DNA from: Mesorhizobium australicum WSM2073
GTDB taxonomy: Bacteria > Pseudomonadota > Alphaproteobacteria > Rhizobiales > Rhizobiaceae
Direction of reading: 5' to 3'
NCBI RefSeq assembly: GCF_000230995.2
Contig: NC_019973.1
Span: 4,974,001-5,038,000 of the forward strand
Length of the DNA stretch: 64,000 bases
Each line of letters starts with the position of its first letter. The first letter of the stretch is position 1. The translations under genes and the position numbers were made by a program. Below are positions 1 to 8,469 of this stretch, in pieces. Under the pieces are notes generated by a model. It was not told the DNA's origin. It did no database searches and saw only the letters and a list, made by a program, of their open reading frames with translations.

Positions 1-725
1 CCACGGCCCTCCTGCGCCAGTGCCATGGCCAGATAGAAACCGGCTTTCGCATTGGCCGGGTCAAGCTTCAAGGCCGCCTCGAAGGCATCCTGGGCATCGG
101 CCGAAACAATGCCGCCCGCCGCACCGGCGATCGCCTCGCCGAGACCGGCCTGACGGACAGCGCTGTCGCCGTCCAGGCGAATGGCGTTGCGGTAGGCCGC
201 CGCGGCGTCGGCAAAGCGCTGCATACGCAGATAGACCGGCGCCAGCACGTCCCAGCCCCTGCCGTCGGAAGGATTGGCGGCAAGATGGGCCTCGGCGCGC
301 GCCACCAGCTCATCGACCGAACTGTCGGCGGGGTTCTTGGCCAACCGCTCACTGAGCGGCTGCGACGGCAGGTCAGGCGAGCCGATCTGACTGTAGAGCC
401 CCCAACTGACCAACGGAACCGCCAGCACCGCAACGGTCGCGACAAGCCGTACGGTGCCCGATGACCTGCCGGACGCCTTGGCCGCCATATCCGCGTTGCC
501 CAGGCGAAGGATGCGGCGGGCGATCTCGGCGCGCGCCTCGGCCGCTTCAGCGGGCCCGATCAAACCGCGCCCGGCATCGCGGTCGAGTTCGGACAGTTGA
601 TCGCGATAGACTTCCAGATCGTGATCGCCACTCGATGATGCGCCCTTGGAGGCACCAGCCAACGGCAAAAGCACCGCCAGGCTGGCGCCCAGCGTGAGAA
701 TTGCGGCTATGACCCAGAACAGCAT
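1..725 (-). CDS. ccmI: c-type cytochrome biogenesis protein CcmI/CycH (partial, C-terminus outside window)
   Basis: Only the N-terminal 241 residues are in the window; the gene runs off the left edge. The start at 725 (MLFWVIAAILTLG) gives a first membrane helix at about residues 2-24. A charged segment with ELDRDAGRG and a conserved EARAEIARRIL follows, then a second helix near residues 90-115 and TPR-like repeats (PADSSVDELVARAEAHLAANPSDGRGWDVL region). This is the CcmI/CycH architecture: a membrane-bound factor that holds apocytochrome c for heme attachment in the periplasm. It lies downstream of feuPQ on the same strand. In Rhizobium leguminosarum the cycHJKL operon is also linked to feuPQ, which supports the call. 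Confidence 0.88.
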   Translation of the reverse strand, partial: MLFWVIAAILTLGASLAVLLPLAGASKGASSSGDHDLEVYRDQLSELDRDAGRGLIGPAEAAEARAEIARRILRLGNADMAAKASGRSSGTVRLVATVAVLAVPLVSWGLYSQIGSPDLPSQPLSERLAKNPADSSVDELVARAEAHLAANPSDGRGWDVLAPVYLRMQRFADAAAAYRNAIRLDGDSAVRQAGLGEAIAGAAGGIVSADAQDAFEAALKLDPANAKAGFYLAMALAQEGR

Positions 726-846
726 GGTTCTTCCAATAACGGCAGAGCCCTGCCCTGCCAACACAGGCATCCTGCGACGCTTTGACGGCACGCGCCGAAT
801 GTCGCGATCGAAATCCACCGGCCGGATCGCAACGAGACCCGGCTGG

Positions 847-1287
847 CTAGGTCAATGGCGTCCAACTGCCGTCGGCATTGCGGCAGGCTGTTCCGTGCGC
901 CGTGACGCTGGCGCCGCCCGTGAACACCGTCTGCGTGTATTGGCGGCAATCCTGCGAACCGACGCGGTAAGGCTGGGCAGGGACGACCTCGCCATAGCGT
1001 GAGGCCTGATCGCCCTTCCAGGTCACCTTCTGGCCGCTGGTGTTGTATTCGAGCGCCTTGTATTCGGCCTCGAGCGCGCTGCGCTTCTCCGTGTCGCTCA
1101 GACCGTTGCCGATCGACCCGCCAATGAGGCCGCCGCCCATGGCGGAGATGATCGACTTGGTAACGACCTTGCCGCCGGCCGGAGGCGTCGAGGCCGGTGT
1201 CGCCGCCACGGTCGGACCCTTGCCGCTCAAGGTGGTGCAGCCCGACACGGCCAGCAATGCGGAAACAAGCGCGACGCGAATCTTCAT
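847..1287 (-). CDS. small glycine-zipper outer-membrane lipoprotein
   Basis: A 146-residue protein. I start it at 1287 because MKIRVALVSALLAVSGC is a clean lipoprotein signal with the lipobox VSGC; the longer reading frame upstream (to 1449) would bury it. After the lipid-anchored Cys and a Pro/Thr-rich linker comes a glycine zipper (ISAMGGGLIGGSIGNGL), like the 17 kDa surface antigen/SlyB type, then a C-terminal domain with two Cys (SQDCRQY, GTACRNADGSW) as in RT0821/Lpp0805-type surface proteins. It sits between feuQ and ccmI on the same strand. Its role is not known; an envelope structural or stress role is an inference. Confidence 0.75.
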   Translation of the reverse strand: MKIRVALVSALLAVSGCTTLSGKGPTVAATPASTPPAGGKVVTKSIISAMGGGLIGGSIGNGLSDTEKRSALEAEYKALEYNTSGQKVTWKGDQASRYGEVVPAQPYRVGSQDCRQYTQTVFTGGASVTAHGTACRNADGSWTPLT

Positions 1288-1473
1288 GCCAACAACCGGT
1301 TTTCTTGAGTTGGAGCCTGCCATGGATGCGCCGGGGGCCGCGTCATCGGAGAAGTAGGCGTCGCCATAGTGTTGATATTTGTCGGAAATTTGGCCACTGG
1401 CGGCTGCTCTGGGGTCAATCGATATGCCGCCACAAGATGCGCCTTCCATTGCTGCCGATTGGCCTGGGTAGCA

Positions 1474-2862
1474 TTACTGCAGGCTCCGCAATCGCACCGT
1501 CGCCTTCAGTCCGCCCATGCCGGACCGCTCGAGTGCCAGGACGCCTCCATACTCGTTGACGAGATCGGCGACAATGGCAAGGCCCAGGCCCGTCCCAGGC
1601 TTGGTCTCATCGAGGCGCCGCCCTCGCTTCAGCGCTTCACGGGCCCTATCCTCGGGAATCCCCGGTCCGTCGTCCTCGATGCTGATCTCAAACAGGCTCT
1701 CATCCTTGCCGGCCAAGGGCACGACCGAGATCGCGACAGCACTCCTTGCCCATTTCACCGCATTTTCGAGAAGATTGCCAAGCAGTTCCTCGAGGTCCTC
1801 GCGTTCGCCGGCAAAGACGATCTCGGTGGCCGGCAGCGACAGCGACAGGCTGGTCCGCGGGTTCAGCTTCTGCAAAACGCGCACCATGCGCTGCACCAGC
1901 GGTGCCACCGGCGTGCGATAGACGACGCTGTCGCGCTGCGCCGCGACGCGGGCACGCTGCAGGTAATGGTCGATCTGCTTTTGCATGGAGGCGGCCTGCT
2001 CGGCGATCAACTGTCCCTTGGCGCCGCCAAGCGCCCGGCCCTCGTTGAGCAGAACGGCAAGCGGTGTCTTCAGGGAATGGGCGAGGTTGCCGACCTGGGT
2101 GCGCGAGCGCTCGACGATGCGTTTGTTATTTTCTATCAAGGCGTTGGTTTCGTTGGCTAACGGTTCGATCTCGGCCGGGAAACGGCCGTCGAGCCTCTGT
2201 GCGGTGCCCTCGCGCACCATGGCGAGTGCGTTCCGGACCCTGCGCAATGGCTGCAGCCCGAGCAGGATGGCGATGGCGTTGATGGCGATCATGCCGATGC
2301 CGAACAGGCTGAGATAGGTCAGCAGGCGGCGCTGGAACGTTCCTATTTCCTGCTCCAACTCGGTCTTGTTGCCCATGACGCGGAAGCGCGCGGCGCGGTT
2401 CTTCGCGTCGAGAACGAATTCGCTCTCGAACACGACCAGCTCCTCGCCATTGATGCCTTGCGCGGCATAGCTGCGCTGGAAATTGGCGTTGAAGGGAACA
2501 TCCGCCACGTCCGGCGACGGGATGGTCCGGGTCATGGACGACGAGTGAAGATCGCCATGCACGCCTTCCGAGGCGGGCTCGACGGACCAGTACCAGCCCG
2601 AATTCGGTTCCGAGAAACGGAGATCGCCAAGATCGGGGGAGCCGGTCAACGCGCCGCTGTCGGAGATGCCGATGGAGCCGATCAGGTTGAACAGATGCGC
2701 CGACAACAGGCTGTCGAAGCCCCGCTCGCTGGCCTGTCGGTAGAGCGTTGTGATCAGGGTGAAGATGACGACCAGGGTCAGGATCGCCCACACGGTGGAG
2801 AAGGCGATGACGCGGAACGTCAGCGAGCGCGGCCACGCGCGCAGCGAGAGCCGTCTGCCCAC
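1474..2862 (-). CDS. feuQ: sensor histidine kinase FeuQ
   Basis: A 462-residue inner-membrane kinase. TM1 is at about residues 18-42, a periplasmic sensor domain follows to about 180, TM2 is at about 184-204, then a HAMP-like linker, the phosphoacceptor H262 in the box AHSLKTPLAVL, and a HATPase domain with N (NLLENAVKWA), G1 (EDDGPGIP) and G2 (GTGLGLAI) boxes. HSLKTPLA rather than HELRTPL is typical of the PhoQ/FeuQ group. It follows the response regulator by 28 bp. In Sinorhizobium meliloti FeuQ-FeuP controls cyclic glucan export and osmoadaptation and is restrained by periplasmic FeuN; in R. leguminosarum the pair affects iron uptake. Orthology is inferred from the motif and the cyc linkage. 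Confidence 0.85.
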   Translation of the reverse strand: MGRRLSLRAWPRSLTFRVIAFSTVWAILTLVVIFTLITTLYRQASERGFDSLLSAHLFNLIGSIGISDSGALTGSPDLGDLRFSEPNSGWYWSVEPASEGVHGDLHSSSMTRTIPSPDVADVPFNANFQRSYAAQGINGEELVVFESEFVLDAKNRAARFRVMGNKTELEQEIGTFQRRLLTYLSLFGIGMIAINAIAILLGLQPLRRVRNALAMVREGTAQRLDGRFPAEIEPLANETNALIENNKRIVERSRTQVGNLAHSLKTPLAVLLNEGRALGGAKGQLIAEQAASMQKQIDHYLQRARVAAQRDSVVYRTPVAPLVQRMVRVLQKLNPRTSLSLSLPATEIVFAGEREDLEELLGNLLENAVKWARSAVAISVVPLAGKDESLFEISIEDDGPGIPEDRAREALKRGRRLDETKPGTGLGLAIVADLVNEYGGVLALERSGMGGLKATVRLRSLQ

Positions 2863-2890
2863 GGCCGGGTTGGTGGGGAGCGGTTCCGCC

Positions 2891-3556
2891 TTACGCCTCC
2901 GGCTCGCGCATGCGGTAGCCCATGCCGCGTACGGTTTCGATCATGTCGATGCCCATCTTCTTGCGCAATCGTCCGACAAAGACCTCGATGGTGTTGGAAT
3001 CGCGGTCGAAGTCCTGGTCGTAGAGATGCTCAACCAGTTCGGTGCGCGAAACGACCTCGCCCATGTGGTGCATCAGATAGGCAAGCAGCCGGAATTCGTG
3101 CGAGGTCAATTTCAGCGGCACGCCGTTGACATCGGCCTTCGAAGCCTTGGTGTCGAGACGCAGCGGCCCGCAGGTCAGTTCCGACGAGGCGTGGCCGGCC
3201 GCACGGCGGATCAGGGCCCTGACGCGCGCCAGCACCTCCTCTATGTGGAACGGCTTGGTGACGTAGTCGTCGGCGCCGGCGTCGATGCCGGAGACCTTGT
3301 CGCTCCAGCGGTCACGCGCGGTCAGGATCAGCACCGGCATCTTGCGGCCGCCGCGACGCCAGCGCTCGACCACGCTGATGCCGTCCATCTGCGGCAGGCC
3401 GATGTCGAGCACAACGGCATCGTAAGGCTCTGTGTCGCCGAGGAAATGGCCCTCCTCGCCGTCGAAGGCACGATCGACGACATAGCCGGCATCGACCAGC
3501 GCATCCGAGATCTGCCGGTTGAGATCCTTGTCATCCTCGACGACGAGTACGCGCAT
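2891..3556 (-). CDS. feuP: two-component response regulator FeuP (OmpR/PhoB family)
   Basis: A 221-residue regulator. The receiver domain (residues 1-115) has the acidic pair EDD at 7-9, phosphoacceptor D51 (VVLDIGLP), and the Thr and Lys switch residues (LTARD, TKPF). The winged-helix DNA-binding domain follows (SHEFRLLAYLMHHMGEVVSRTELVEHLY, then the IEVFVGRLRKKMG recognition helix). It is transcribed just upstream of feuQ and is its cognate partner. An upstream, same-strand small exported protein resembling FeuN completes the FeuN-FeuP-FeuQ module. Confidence 0.87.
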   Translation of the reverse strand: MRVLVVEDDKDLNRQISDALVDAGYVVDRAFDGEEGHFLGDTEPYDAVVLDIGLPQMDGISVVERWRRGGRKMPVLILTARDRWSDKVSGIDAGADDYVTKPFHIEEVLARVRALIRRAAGHASSELTCGPLRLDTKASKADVNGVPLKLTSHEFRLLAYLMHHMGEVVSRTELVEHLYDQDFDRDSNTIEVFVGRLRKKMGIDMIETVRGMGYRMREPEA

Positions 3557-3634
3557 ACGGGGACCAATGCCTGTTGATTGAAGATTTCAGATATAGGCCG
3601 ATTCCGCCGGCCTGGGAAACGGAGGGAAGAGCGG

Positions 3635-3934
3635 TCAGTTCTGCGGAACGACGATTTCGGAGCGGCGCGGACGTTGTCCGTCCTTGCCGGGCACGAGCAC
3701 GACGATGACGCAGACCGGCTGGCCGCCACGCGTCGATGCCGAAGCCTTGGCGAGCGTTCCGCCATTCTGCTGAGCCACCTGCTGACCGATCGCATAGCAG
3801 TCGGATGCAGCCAGGACGATCGGGCTGGCCTGGTCGGGCTCGATGACCGGTATCGCCATTGCCTGCGACGCAAACAGCCCGGCGGCACTAAGCGCCAGGG
3901 TCGCGGTTCGGAAATGGGAGCGAAGCGTTTTCAT
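3635..3934 (-). CDS. FeuN-like small periplasmic PepSY-type protein
   Basis: A 99-residue exported protein. The start at 3934 (MKTLRSHFRTATLALSAAGL) gives a signal peptide ending near ASQAMA; an upstream in-frame start would spoil it. The mature part is a single short PepSY-like unit (YAIGQQVAQQNGGTLAKAS, then RGGQPVCVIVVLVPGKDG). It lies 78 bp upstream of feuP on the same strand. In S. meliloti the gene at this place, feuN, encodes a small periplasmic protein that holds FeuQ in check. Position, size and export all fit, but I cannot align the two, so this is a probable equivalent rather than a proven orthologue. Confidence 0.62.
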   Translation of the reverse strand: MKTLRSHFRTATLALSAAGLFASQAMAIPVIEPDQASPIVLAASDCYAIGQQVAQQNGGTLAKASASTRGGQPVCVIVVLVPGKDGQRPRRSEIVVPQN

Positions 3935-4104
3935 GACCCGCGTTGTAACGCATCGGTGCTGAACGTGAAATGAACAGTGAACGGCCCTGAAACCATGCTC
4001 GCCACACCCCTGCAACGCGAGACAGACATCTTGGATTTCACCGCCCCCCAGTGAAACCCGCGAAAGCTCAGTCTAGACTCCGTTTCGGTGATATTGAAAG
4101 TGCG

Positions 4105-4512
4105 TCAGGCGTTTTCCTGCGTCAGCGCACGGAATCGCAGCAGGCCATGGTGGACAAGGAGTTCCTCATCGTAACGCGCCTCGCTGAATTCCAGCGACAG
4201 CCGCGTCTGGCCACGCGGGCCTATAACCAACACCGCTCCGGCAAGCCGCGCCTTGATGGCATCCATGATCGCCCGGGTCTCGGCCTCGCCATGCGCCTTC
4301 GACCAGACATGCAGCGTGATCAGCTGGTCGTCGTTGTTCTCGGCGCCGGTGTCCCAGTCAAAGGCAGAAGTCTGGCCTGAAGTCACATAGGGAAAGGCGA
4401 CGTTGTCGGTTGCCCGCTCGAGCAGTCCGGCGCCGCCCAGCAGCGCCGACAGCGACGCATCGCTTTTCAATCTTAGAAACAGGGCCTGCTGCAAATCGCC
4501 GGGCGCGGTCAT
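4105..4512 (-). CDS. DUF3168 phage-tail/GTA-type protein (orphan)
   Basis: A 135-residue protein starting at MTAPGDLQQALFLRLKSDAS. The pattern of a short N-terminal helix, LSALLGGAGLLERA, VAFPYVTSGQTSAFDWDTG, a central ITLHVWSK and a C-terminal LEFSEARYDEELLVHHGLLRFRAL is the DUF3168 family. This family is found in head-tail joining regions of prophages and in the alphaproteobacterial gene transfer agent cluster (equivalent to Rhodobacter GTA g8). Here no capsid, portal or tail gene flanks it. It could be a displaced GTA component or a prophage remnant. The reading frame is intact. Confidence 0.7.
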   Translation of the reverse strand: MTAPGDLQQALFLRLKSDASLSALLGGAGLLERATDNVAFPYVTSGQTSAFDWDTGAENNDDQLITLHVWSKAHGEAETRAIMDAIKARLAGAVLVIGPRGQTRLSLEFSEARYDEELLVHHGLLRFRALTQENA

Positions 4513-4830
4513 CGTCCATTTCCTCAAGCCGTTGCGCCACCGACAATGCTTTTCCAAAGCCTGCCCATGTCCGCATCCCTTCTCAGATATAGCGGTTCGC
4601 CACGCGAAGACGATGGCGATTCGTCATCGGAATCATGAACGCCGATGATCTCGAAAATGCGACTTGCCGACAATCTCGTCGGCCGGCGCGGTAGAGCCAA
4701 ATTGACCATGAGCTTGCCTCCGATTGTCTGGTCACGCGATCTTGCCCCATATAGGCTGGTCCATACGACGGAATGTTCCTTGCCGGCTTGGCCGGACAGA
4801 GGGGCATGTTCCCGATTTCCGGAGCTGATC

Positions 4831-5619
4831 ATGCTCGATCCAGAAAAGGCCAGGGCCGCGTCACGTCTGCTGGTAGGCCATTGGGACAATGGCACCCATC
4901 TCGACGCCATACCCGAGGAACTGCGGCCGAAAACGCGCACCGAAGGTTACGCCATCCAGTCGCATGTCATGGAGCGTTCGGCGGCCCCGCTTTTCGGCTG
5001 GAAGATCGCGGCAACCAGCCTGGCCGGTCAAAGGCATATCAACGTCGACGGCCCGATGGCCGGGCGTCTGCTCGCCGAAAAAGCGGTCGAGGTCGGCGGG
5101 ATCGTCTCGCTGGCGACGAGCAAGATGCGGGTCGCCGAGGTCGAATTCGCGTTCCGTTTCGGCCGCCAGATCCCACCTCGCGCCGCACCTTATGAAATCG
5201 CTGACGTGATGGACGCCGTGGCGACCCTGCATCCGGCGATCGAAATACCGGACTCACGATATGATGATTTCTGCGCTGTCGGCGCGCCGCAGCTGATCGC
5301 GGACAATGCCTGCGCCAATCTGTTTGTCATCGGCCAGCCTGCCGAAGACGATTGGCGCGACGTGAACCTGGCGGACTACCCGGTGACCGGTCTCGTTTCG
5401 GGTAAGTCGCGGCACGACGGAACGGGCGCAGCTGTATTGGGCGACCCGCGCATCGCCCTGACATGGCTGGTCAATGAGCTATCGGGACTTCGCATAGCGC
5501 TCCAGCCGGGGCAGGTGGTGATCACGGGAACTTGCGTGACACCGATCAGCGTCGCCGCCGGTGACGAAGTCATTGGCGATTTGGGCAGGTTCGGCAACGT
5601 CTCGGTGCGGTTCGTCTAG
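4831..5619 (+). CDS. 2-keto-4-pentenoate hydratase / fumarylacetoacetate hydrolase-family protein
   Basis: A 262-residue protein starting at 4831 (MLDPEKARAASRLLVGHWDNG), with GGAG about ten bases upstream. The N-terminal GYAIQSHVMERSAAPLFGWKIAATS, the acidic metal-site segments (VAEVEFAFRFG) and the C-terminal LQPGQVVITGTCVTPISVAAGDEVIGDLGRFGNVSVRF are typical of the MhpD/hydratase branch of the FAH fold, which adds water to 2-hydroxydienoates or cleaves acyl-ketones using Mg. Its stop shares bases with the stop of the convergent ABC permease gene. The substrate is unknown; no aromatic meta-cleavage gene is nearby. Confidence 0.8.
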   Translation: MLDPEKARAASRLLVGHWDNGTHLDAIPEELRPKTRTEGYAIQSHVMERSAAPLFGWKIAATSLAGQRHINVDGPMAGRLLAEKAVEVGGIVSLATSKMRVAEVEFAFRFGRQIPPRAAPYEIADVMDAVATLHPAIEIPDSRYDDFCAVGAPQLIADNACANLFVIGQPAEDDWRDVNLADYPVTGLVSGKSRHDGTGAAVLGDPRIALTWLVNELSGLRIALQPGQVVITGTCVTPISVAAGDEVIGDLGRFGNVSVRFV

Positions 5620-6431
5620 ACCGGCTTGCTCCCCCGGTTCAGCCCGACCACGACGCTCCTCACCGCCAGAACCAGCACGGTGATGATGATCAAAATCACC
5701 GACAGTGCGGCGATCGCCGGGTCGATGTTGTCGCGTAGTCCCATCCACATCAGGCGCGGCAGCGTGATGGCGTTGACCGAGGTGATGAACAAAGTGACGC
5801 CGATCTCTTCCCAGGACAGCACGAAGGACAGCAGCGCCGCGGTGACGATGCCGAATTTGATGTTGGGCATGATGACGCGCGTGGCGCGCGCCCAGACACT
5901 TGCGCCAAGCCCCCGCGCGGCAAGGTCGATGCGTCGGTCTAGCTGGCTGAGCGAGACCAGGATCAGCACCGTCGCGAACGGCACCGTCATCACCGAATGC
6001 GCCATGGCAACGCCGAGCCAGGTATCGTAGCCGAAGAAGGAACTGACGCCCGAGATCGAGGTGAGCAGGAAGTAGAGCGTGACCGCCGAAACCACCGGTG
6101 GCACCACCATCGGCAACAGCACGAAGCCGACGAGGGTCGCGGTGAAGCGCGGCTGGAACATCCAGACGCCGAGGCTGAAGCAGAGCGCCAGCACAGTTGA
6201 AATGGCGCTGCTGACGATGCCGATGCGGATCGAAAGCAGGATCGACTGGAGCCAGCGCGGATCCTCGATCAACGATCGGTAGTGGCGCAACGACAATTCG
6301 CCCGTCGGCATCGCCAGCATGCGGCTCGGCGTCAGCGACACGGGAATGACGGCCAGCAGCGGCAACAGCAGGAACAGCGCCACCAGGGCGGCGATAACCA
6401 GCGAGACAGGACCGGGGCGATAAGTCGGCAT
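5616..6431 (-). CDS. ABC transporter permease, PotC-like (polyamine/opine type)
   Basis: A 271-residue integral membrane protein with about six helices. The cytoplasmic EAA loop DLAARGLGASVWARATRVIMPNIKFGI couples to the ATPase. The N-terminus (helix at about 10-33, then a periplasmic segment ending LSLRHYRSLIEDPRW) is that of the second permease of spermidine/putrescine-type importers. Its ATG overlaps the stop of the upstream permease by one base, indicating translational coupling. It is the last gene of a minus-strand operon running binding protein, permease 1, permease 2, with the ATPase gene upstream. Confidence 0.87.
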   Translation of the reverse strand: MPTYRPGPVSLVIAALVALFLLLPLLAVIPVSLTPSRMLAMPTGELSLRHYRSLIEDPRWLQSILLSIRIGIVSSAISTVLALCFSLGVWMFQPRFTATLVGFVLLPMVVPPVVSAVTLYFLLTSISGVSSFFGYDTWLGVAMAHSVMTVPFATVLILVSLSQLDRRIDLAARGLGASVWARATRVIMPNIKFGIVTAALLSFVLSWEEIGVTLFITSVNAITLPRLMWMGLRDNIDPAIAALSVILIIITVLVLAVRSVVVGLNRGSKPV

Positions 6432-7264
6432 CAGATCAGCTGCTTCGGTCTGACATAACGAAACAAGAGCGCCATCAGCGCGCCGACGAACAGTACCAGC
6501 ACGACGCTGATCGCAGCCCCCAGCCCCCAGTCCGGGCTCTGGAATATCCTGAGATAGATCAGTTCGGCGATCATGACGCTGCGCCCGCCACCGAGAATCG
6601 CCGGCGTGACGAAGAAACCGAGCGAGAAGACGAACACGATCATAGCGGAGCCGATAATGCCGGAGCGCGTCATCGGCACGAACACCGTCCAGAAGGTGCG
6701 CATGCGGCTGGAGCCGAGGCCGCGCGCGGCGAGCAGAACACGCTCGTCAAGGCTGCGCATGGCCGAAGCCAGCGGAAAGACGGCGAAAGGAATGAGGAAA
6801 TGCGTCATGCCGACAATGACGCCGAATTCGTTGCGTACCAAAGTCAGCGGTTCGGAGATAAAACCGATCGACTGCAGCCAGGTGTTGATCAGGCCGCGAT
6901 TGGACAGCAGCGCCACCCAGCCGAAGGCGCGTGTCAGCACCGAGATCCAGAACGGCACCAGGATGCAGAATTCGGCGATGAGGCGCTGCGCCGGGCTGCC
7001 GCGAACCCAGACGACCGTAATAGCATAGGCGGCGGCGACCGACACAATAGTGACGATCGCGGCGATGCGCAGCGTGCGGATGAACACCGACTGGACCAGA
7101 TCGTCGGTGAGCAATGCCTCGTACTGACCAAGCCCAGGCGTCGGCAAGGTGAAGCTCCACTTCACCACGCCGAGAAATGGCCAGGCATAGGCGAGGCCGA
7201 GAAAAAGGAGCAGCGGCGCCATCAACAGCGCCGCGCCCATCCTGTCAGAGAGAACGCCTCTCAT
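6431..7264 (-). CDS. ABC transporter permease, PotB-like (polyamine/opine type)
   Basis: A 277-residue permease with about six helices. It has the N-terminal helix LLLFLGLAYAWPFLGVV, the motif RTLRIAAIVTIVSVAAAYAI, and an EAA loop (LLAARGLGSSRMRTFWTVFVPM). It pairs with the downstream PotC-like subunit, with a one-base overlap, and follows the periplasmic binding protein by 22 bp. Together they would form the inner-membrane channel of an importer for a small cationic or amide-type solute. Confidence 0.87.
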   Translation of the reverse strand: MRGVLSDRMGAALLMAPLLLFLGLAYAWPFLGVVKWSFTLPTPGLGQYEALLTDDLVQSVFIRTLRIAAIVTIVSVAAAYAITVVWVRGSPAQRLIAEFCILVPFWISVLTRAFGWVALLSNRGLINTWLQSIGFISEPLTLVRNEFGVIVGMTHFLIPFAVFPLASAMRSLDERVLLAARGLGSSRMRTFWTVFVPMTRSGIIGSAMIVFVFSLGFFVTPAILGGGRSVMIAELIYLRIFQSPDWGLGAAISVVLVLFVGALMALLFRYVRPKQLI

Positions 7265-7286
7265 GTCAGATCAGCATCGCCGCCGG

Positions 7287-8399
7287 TCAGGCGGAGATGA
7301 TCTTGGTGTATTCGTCGAGCGCCGGCCCATAGTTCTTGGCGTACCAGTCCATGTCGAGCGGGATCTGCTTCTTCATGTTCTCGGGATCGACGGGGTTGAT
7401 GCGCTTCTTGTCGGCGGGGATCAGCGCGTCGGCCGCCGGATTGGCCGGACCCTGGCCAAGCTTGTCGAACATGACGAGCTGCTTTTCCGGATCCTGGGCG
7501 CTGGCGATGAACTTCATCGCCGCATCCTTGCCGCCGGGGTTGTTCTTGAGCACGGCCAGCGCGCCGGGCGAGATCAGGCCCTGGTCCCAGATGAACTTGA
7601 TCTTGCCGCCGGAATCCTGCTCGATCAGCGAGGCGCGCGTCGACCAGACGATCGCCATCGAGGCTTCGCCATTGAGCAGCACGCTCTGGCTCTCAGCGCC
7701 GCCGCCCCAATAGGCGACGACGTTTTCCTTGAAGGCCGATATCTTGTCATGCGCACGTTTTAGGTCGAGCGGGTAGAGCGAAGCCGGCGCGATGCCGTCG
7801 GCCAAAAGGGCCGCTTCCCAGCTCGACACGCCCCATTTGTAGAGCGAACGCTTGCCCGGGAATTTCTTCACATCGAAGAAATCGGCCATGCCAGTCGGTG
7901 CATCCTTGCCGTATTTCTCGGAATCGTAGGCGATGACATAGGAGAAGAAATAGGTCGAGGCGGCATAGTCCCAGCCGAAGCCCGGCCGCATCTTCTTTTT
8001 GTCGACGATGTTGTAGTCGATCGGCTCGAGCATGCCTTGCGCGCCGAGCGTAATGGCCGAGAACGGGTCGACATCGACCAGGTCCCAGGTCGGGGCGCCG
8101 CTCTTGGATTGCGCGGCGATCGCGCCTTCGGTCGGGCCCGAGCCGTCCATCTTGACGGTGATGCCGGTGTCCTTGGTGAAGGCCTGGCCATAGGCCGCGT
8201 CGTAGGCCGTGATGGCATCGCCGCCCCAGTTGACCAGCACAAGTTCCTTCGCTGCGGCAAAGGCACCGGTCGAGCGCAGCAGCATCGGCGTGCCGGCGAG
8301 CACGAGGGCAGCGAGTTGCGCGAACTGCCGACGCGAGATCTCGCCGCGTCTCGTCCTTTCGGACAGCGTTTCGATGGCCTGTTTCTTGGTGTCGTTCAT
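7287..8399 (-). CDS. ABC transporter substrate-binding protein, PotD-like, Tat-exported
   Basis: A 370-residue periplasmic binding protein. The N-terminus has a twin-arginine signal (EISRRQFAQLAALVLAG, then an AFA cleavage site). The mature start ELVLVNWGGDAITAYDAAYGQAF and the later DVDPFSAITLGAQGMLEPIDYN place it in the extracellular solute-binding family 1 (PotD/PotF/AgpA-like) cluster. It leads the permease genes. Co-localisation with an M20 hydrolase and an arginine-deiminase-fold enzyme suggests a guanidino, amide or acylated amine ligand, which is inference only. Confidence 0.86.
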   Translation of the reverse strand: MNDTKKQAIETLSERTRRGEISRRQFAQLAALVLAGTPMLLRSTGAFAAAKELVLVNWGGDAITAYDAAYGQAFTKDTGITVKMDGSGPTEGAIAAQSKSGAPTWDLVDVDPFSAITLGAQGMLEPIDYNIVDKKKMRPGFGWDYAASTYFFSYVIAYDSEKYGKDAPTGMADFFDVKKFPGKRSLYKWGVSSWEAALLADGIAPASLYPLDLKRAHDKISAFKENVVAYWGGGAESQSVLLNGEASMAIVWSTRASLIEQDSGGKIKFIWDQGLISPGALAVLKNNPGGKDAAMKFIASAQDPEKQLVMFDKLGQGPANPAADALIPADKKRINPVDPENMKKQIPLDMDWYAKNYGPALDEYTKIISA

Positions 8400-8469
8400 G
8401 TCAGTTCCCCTTTGTTTTCGTTGATTTTGATTCCGGAAGCCGGTGCGGCTGATCAGGCCGCGCCGGCGC

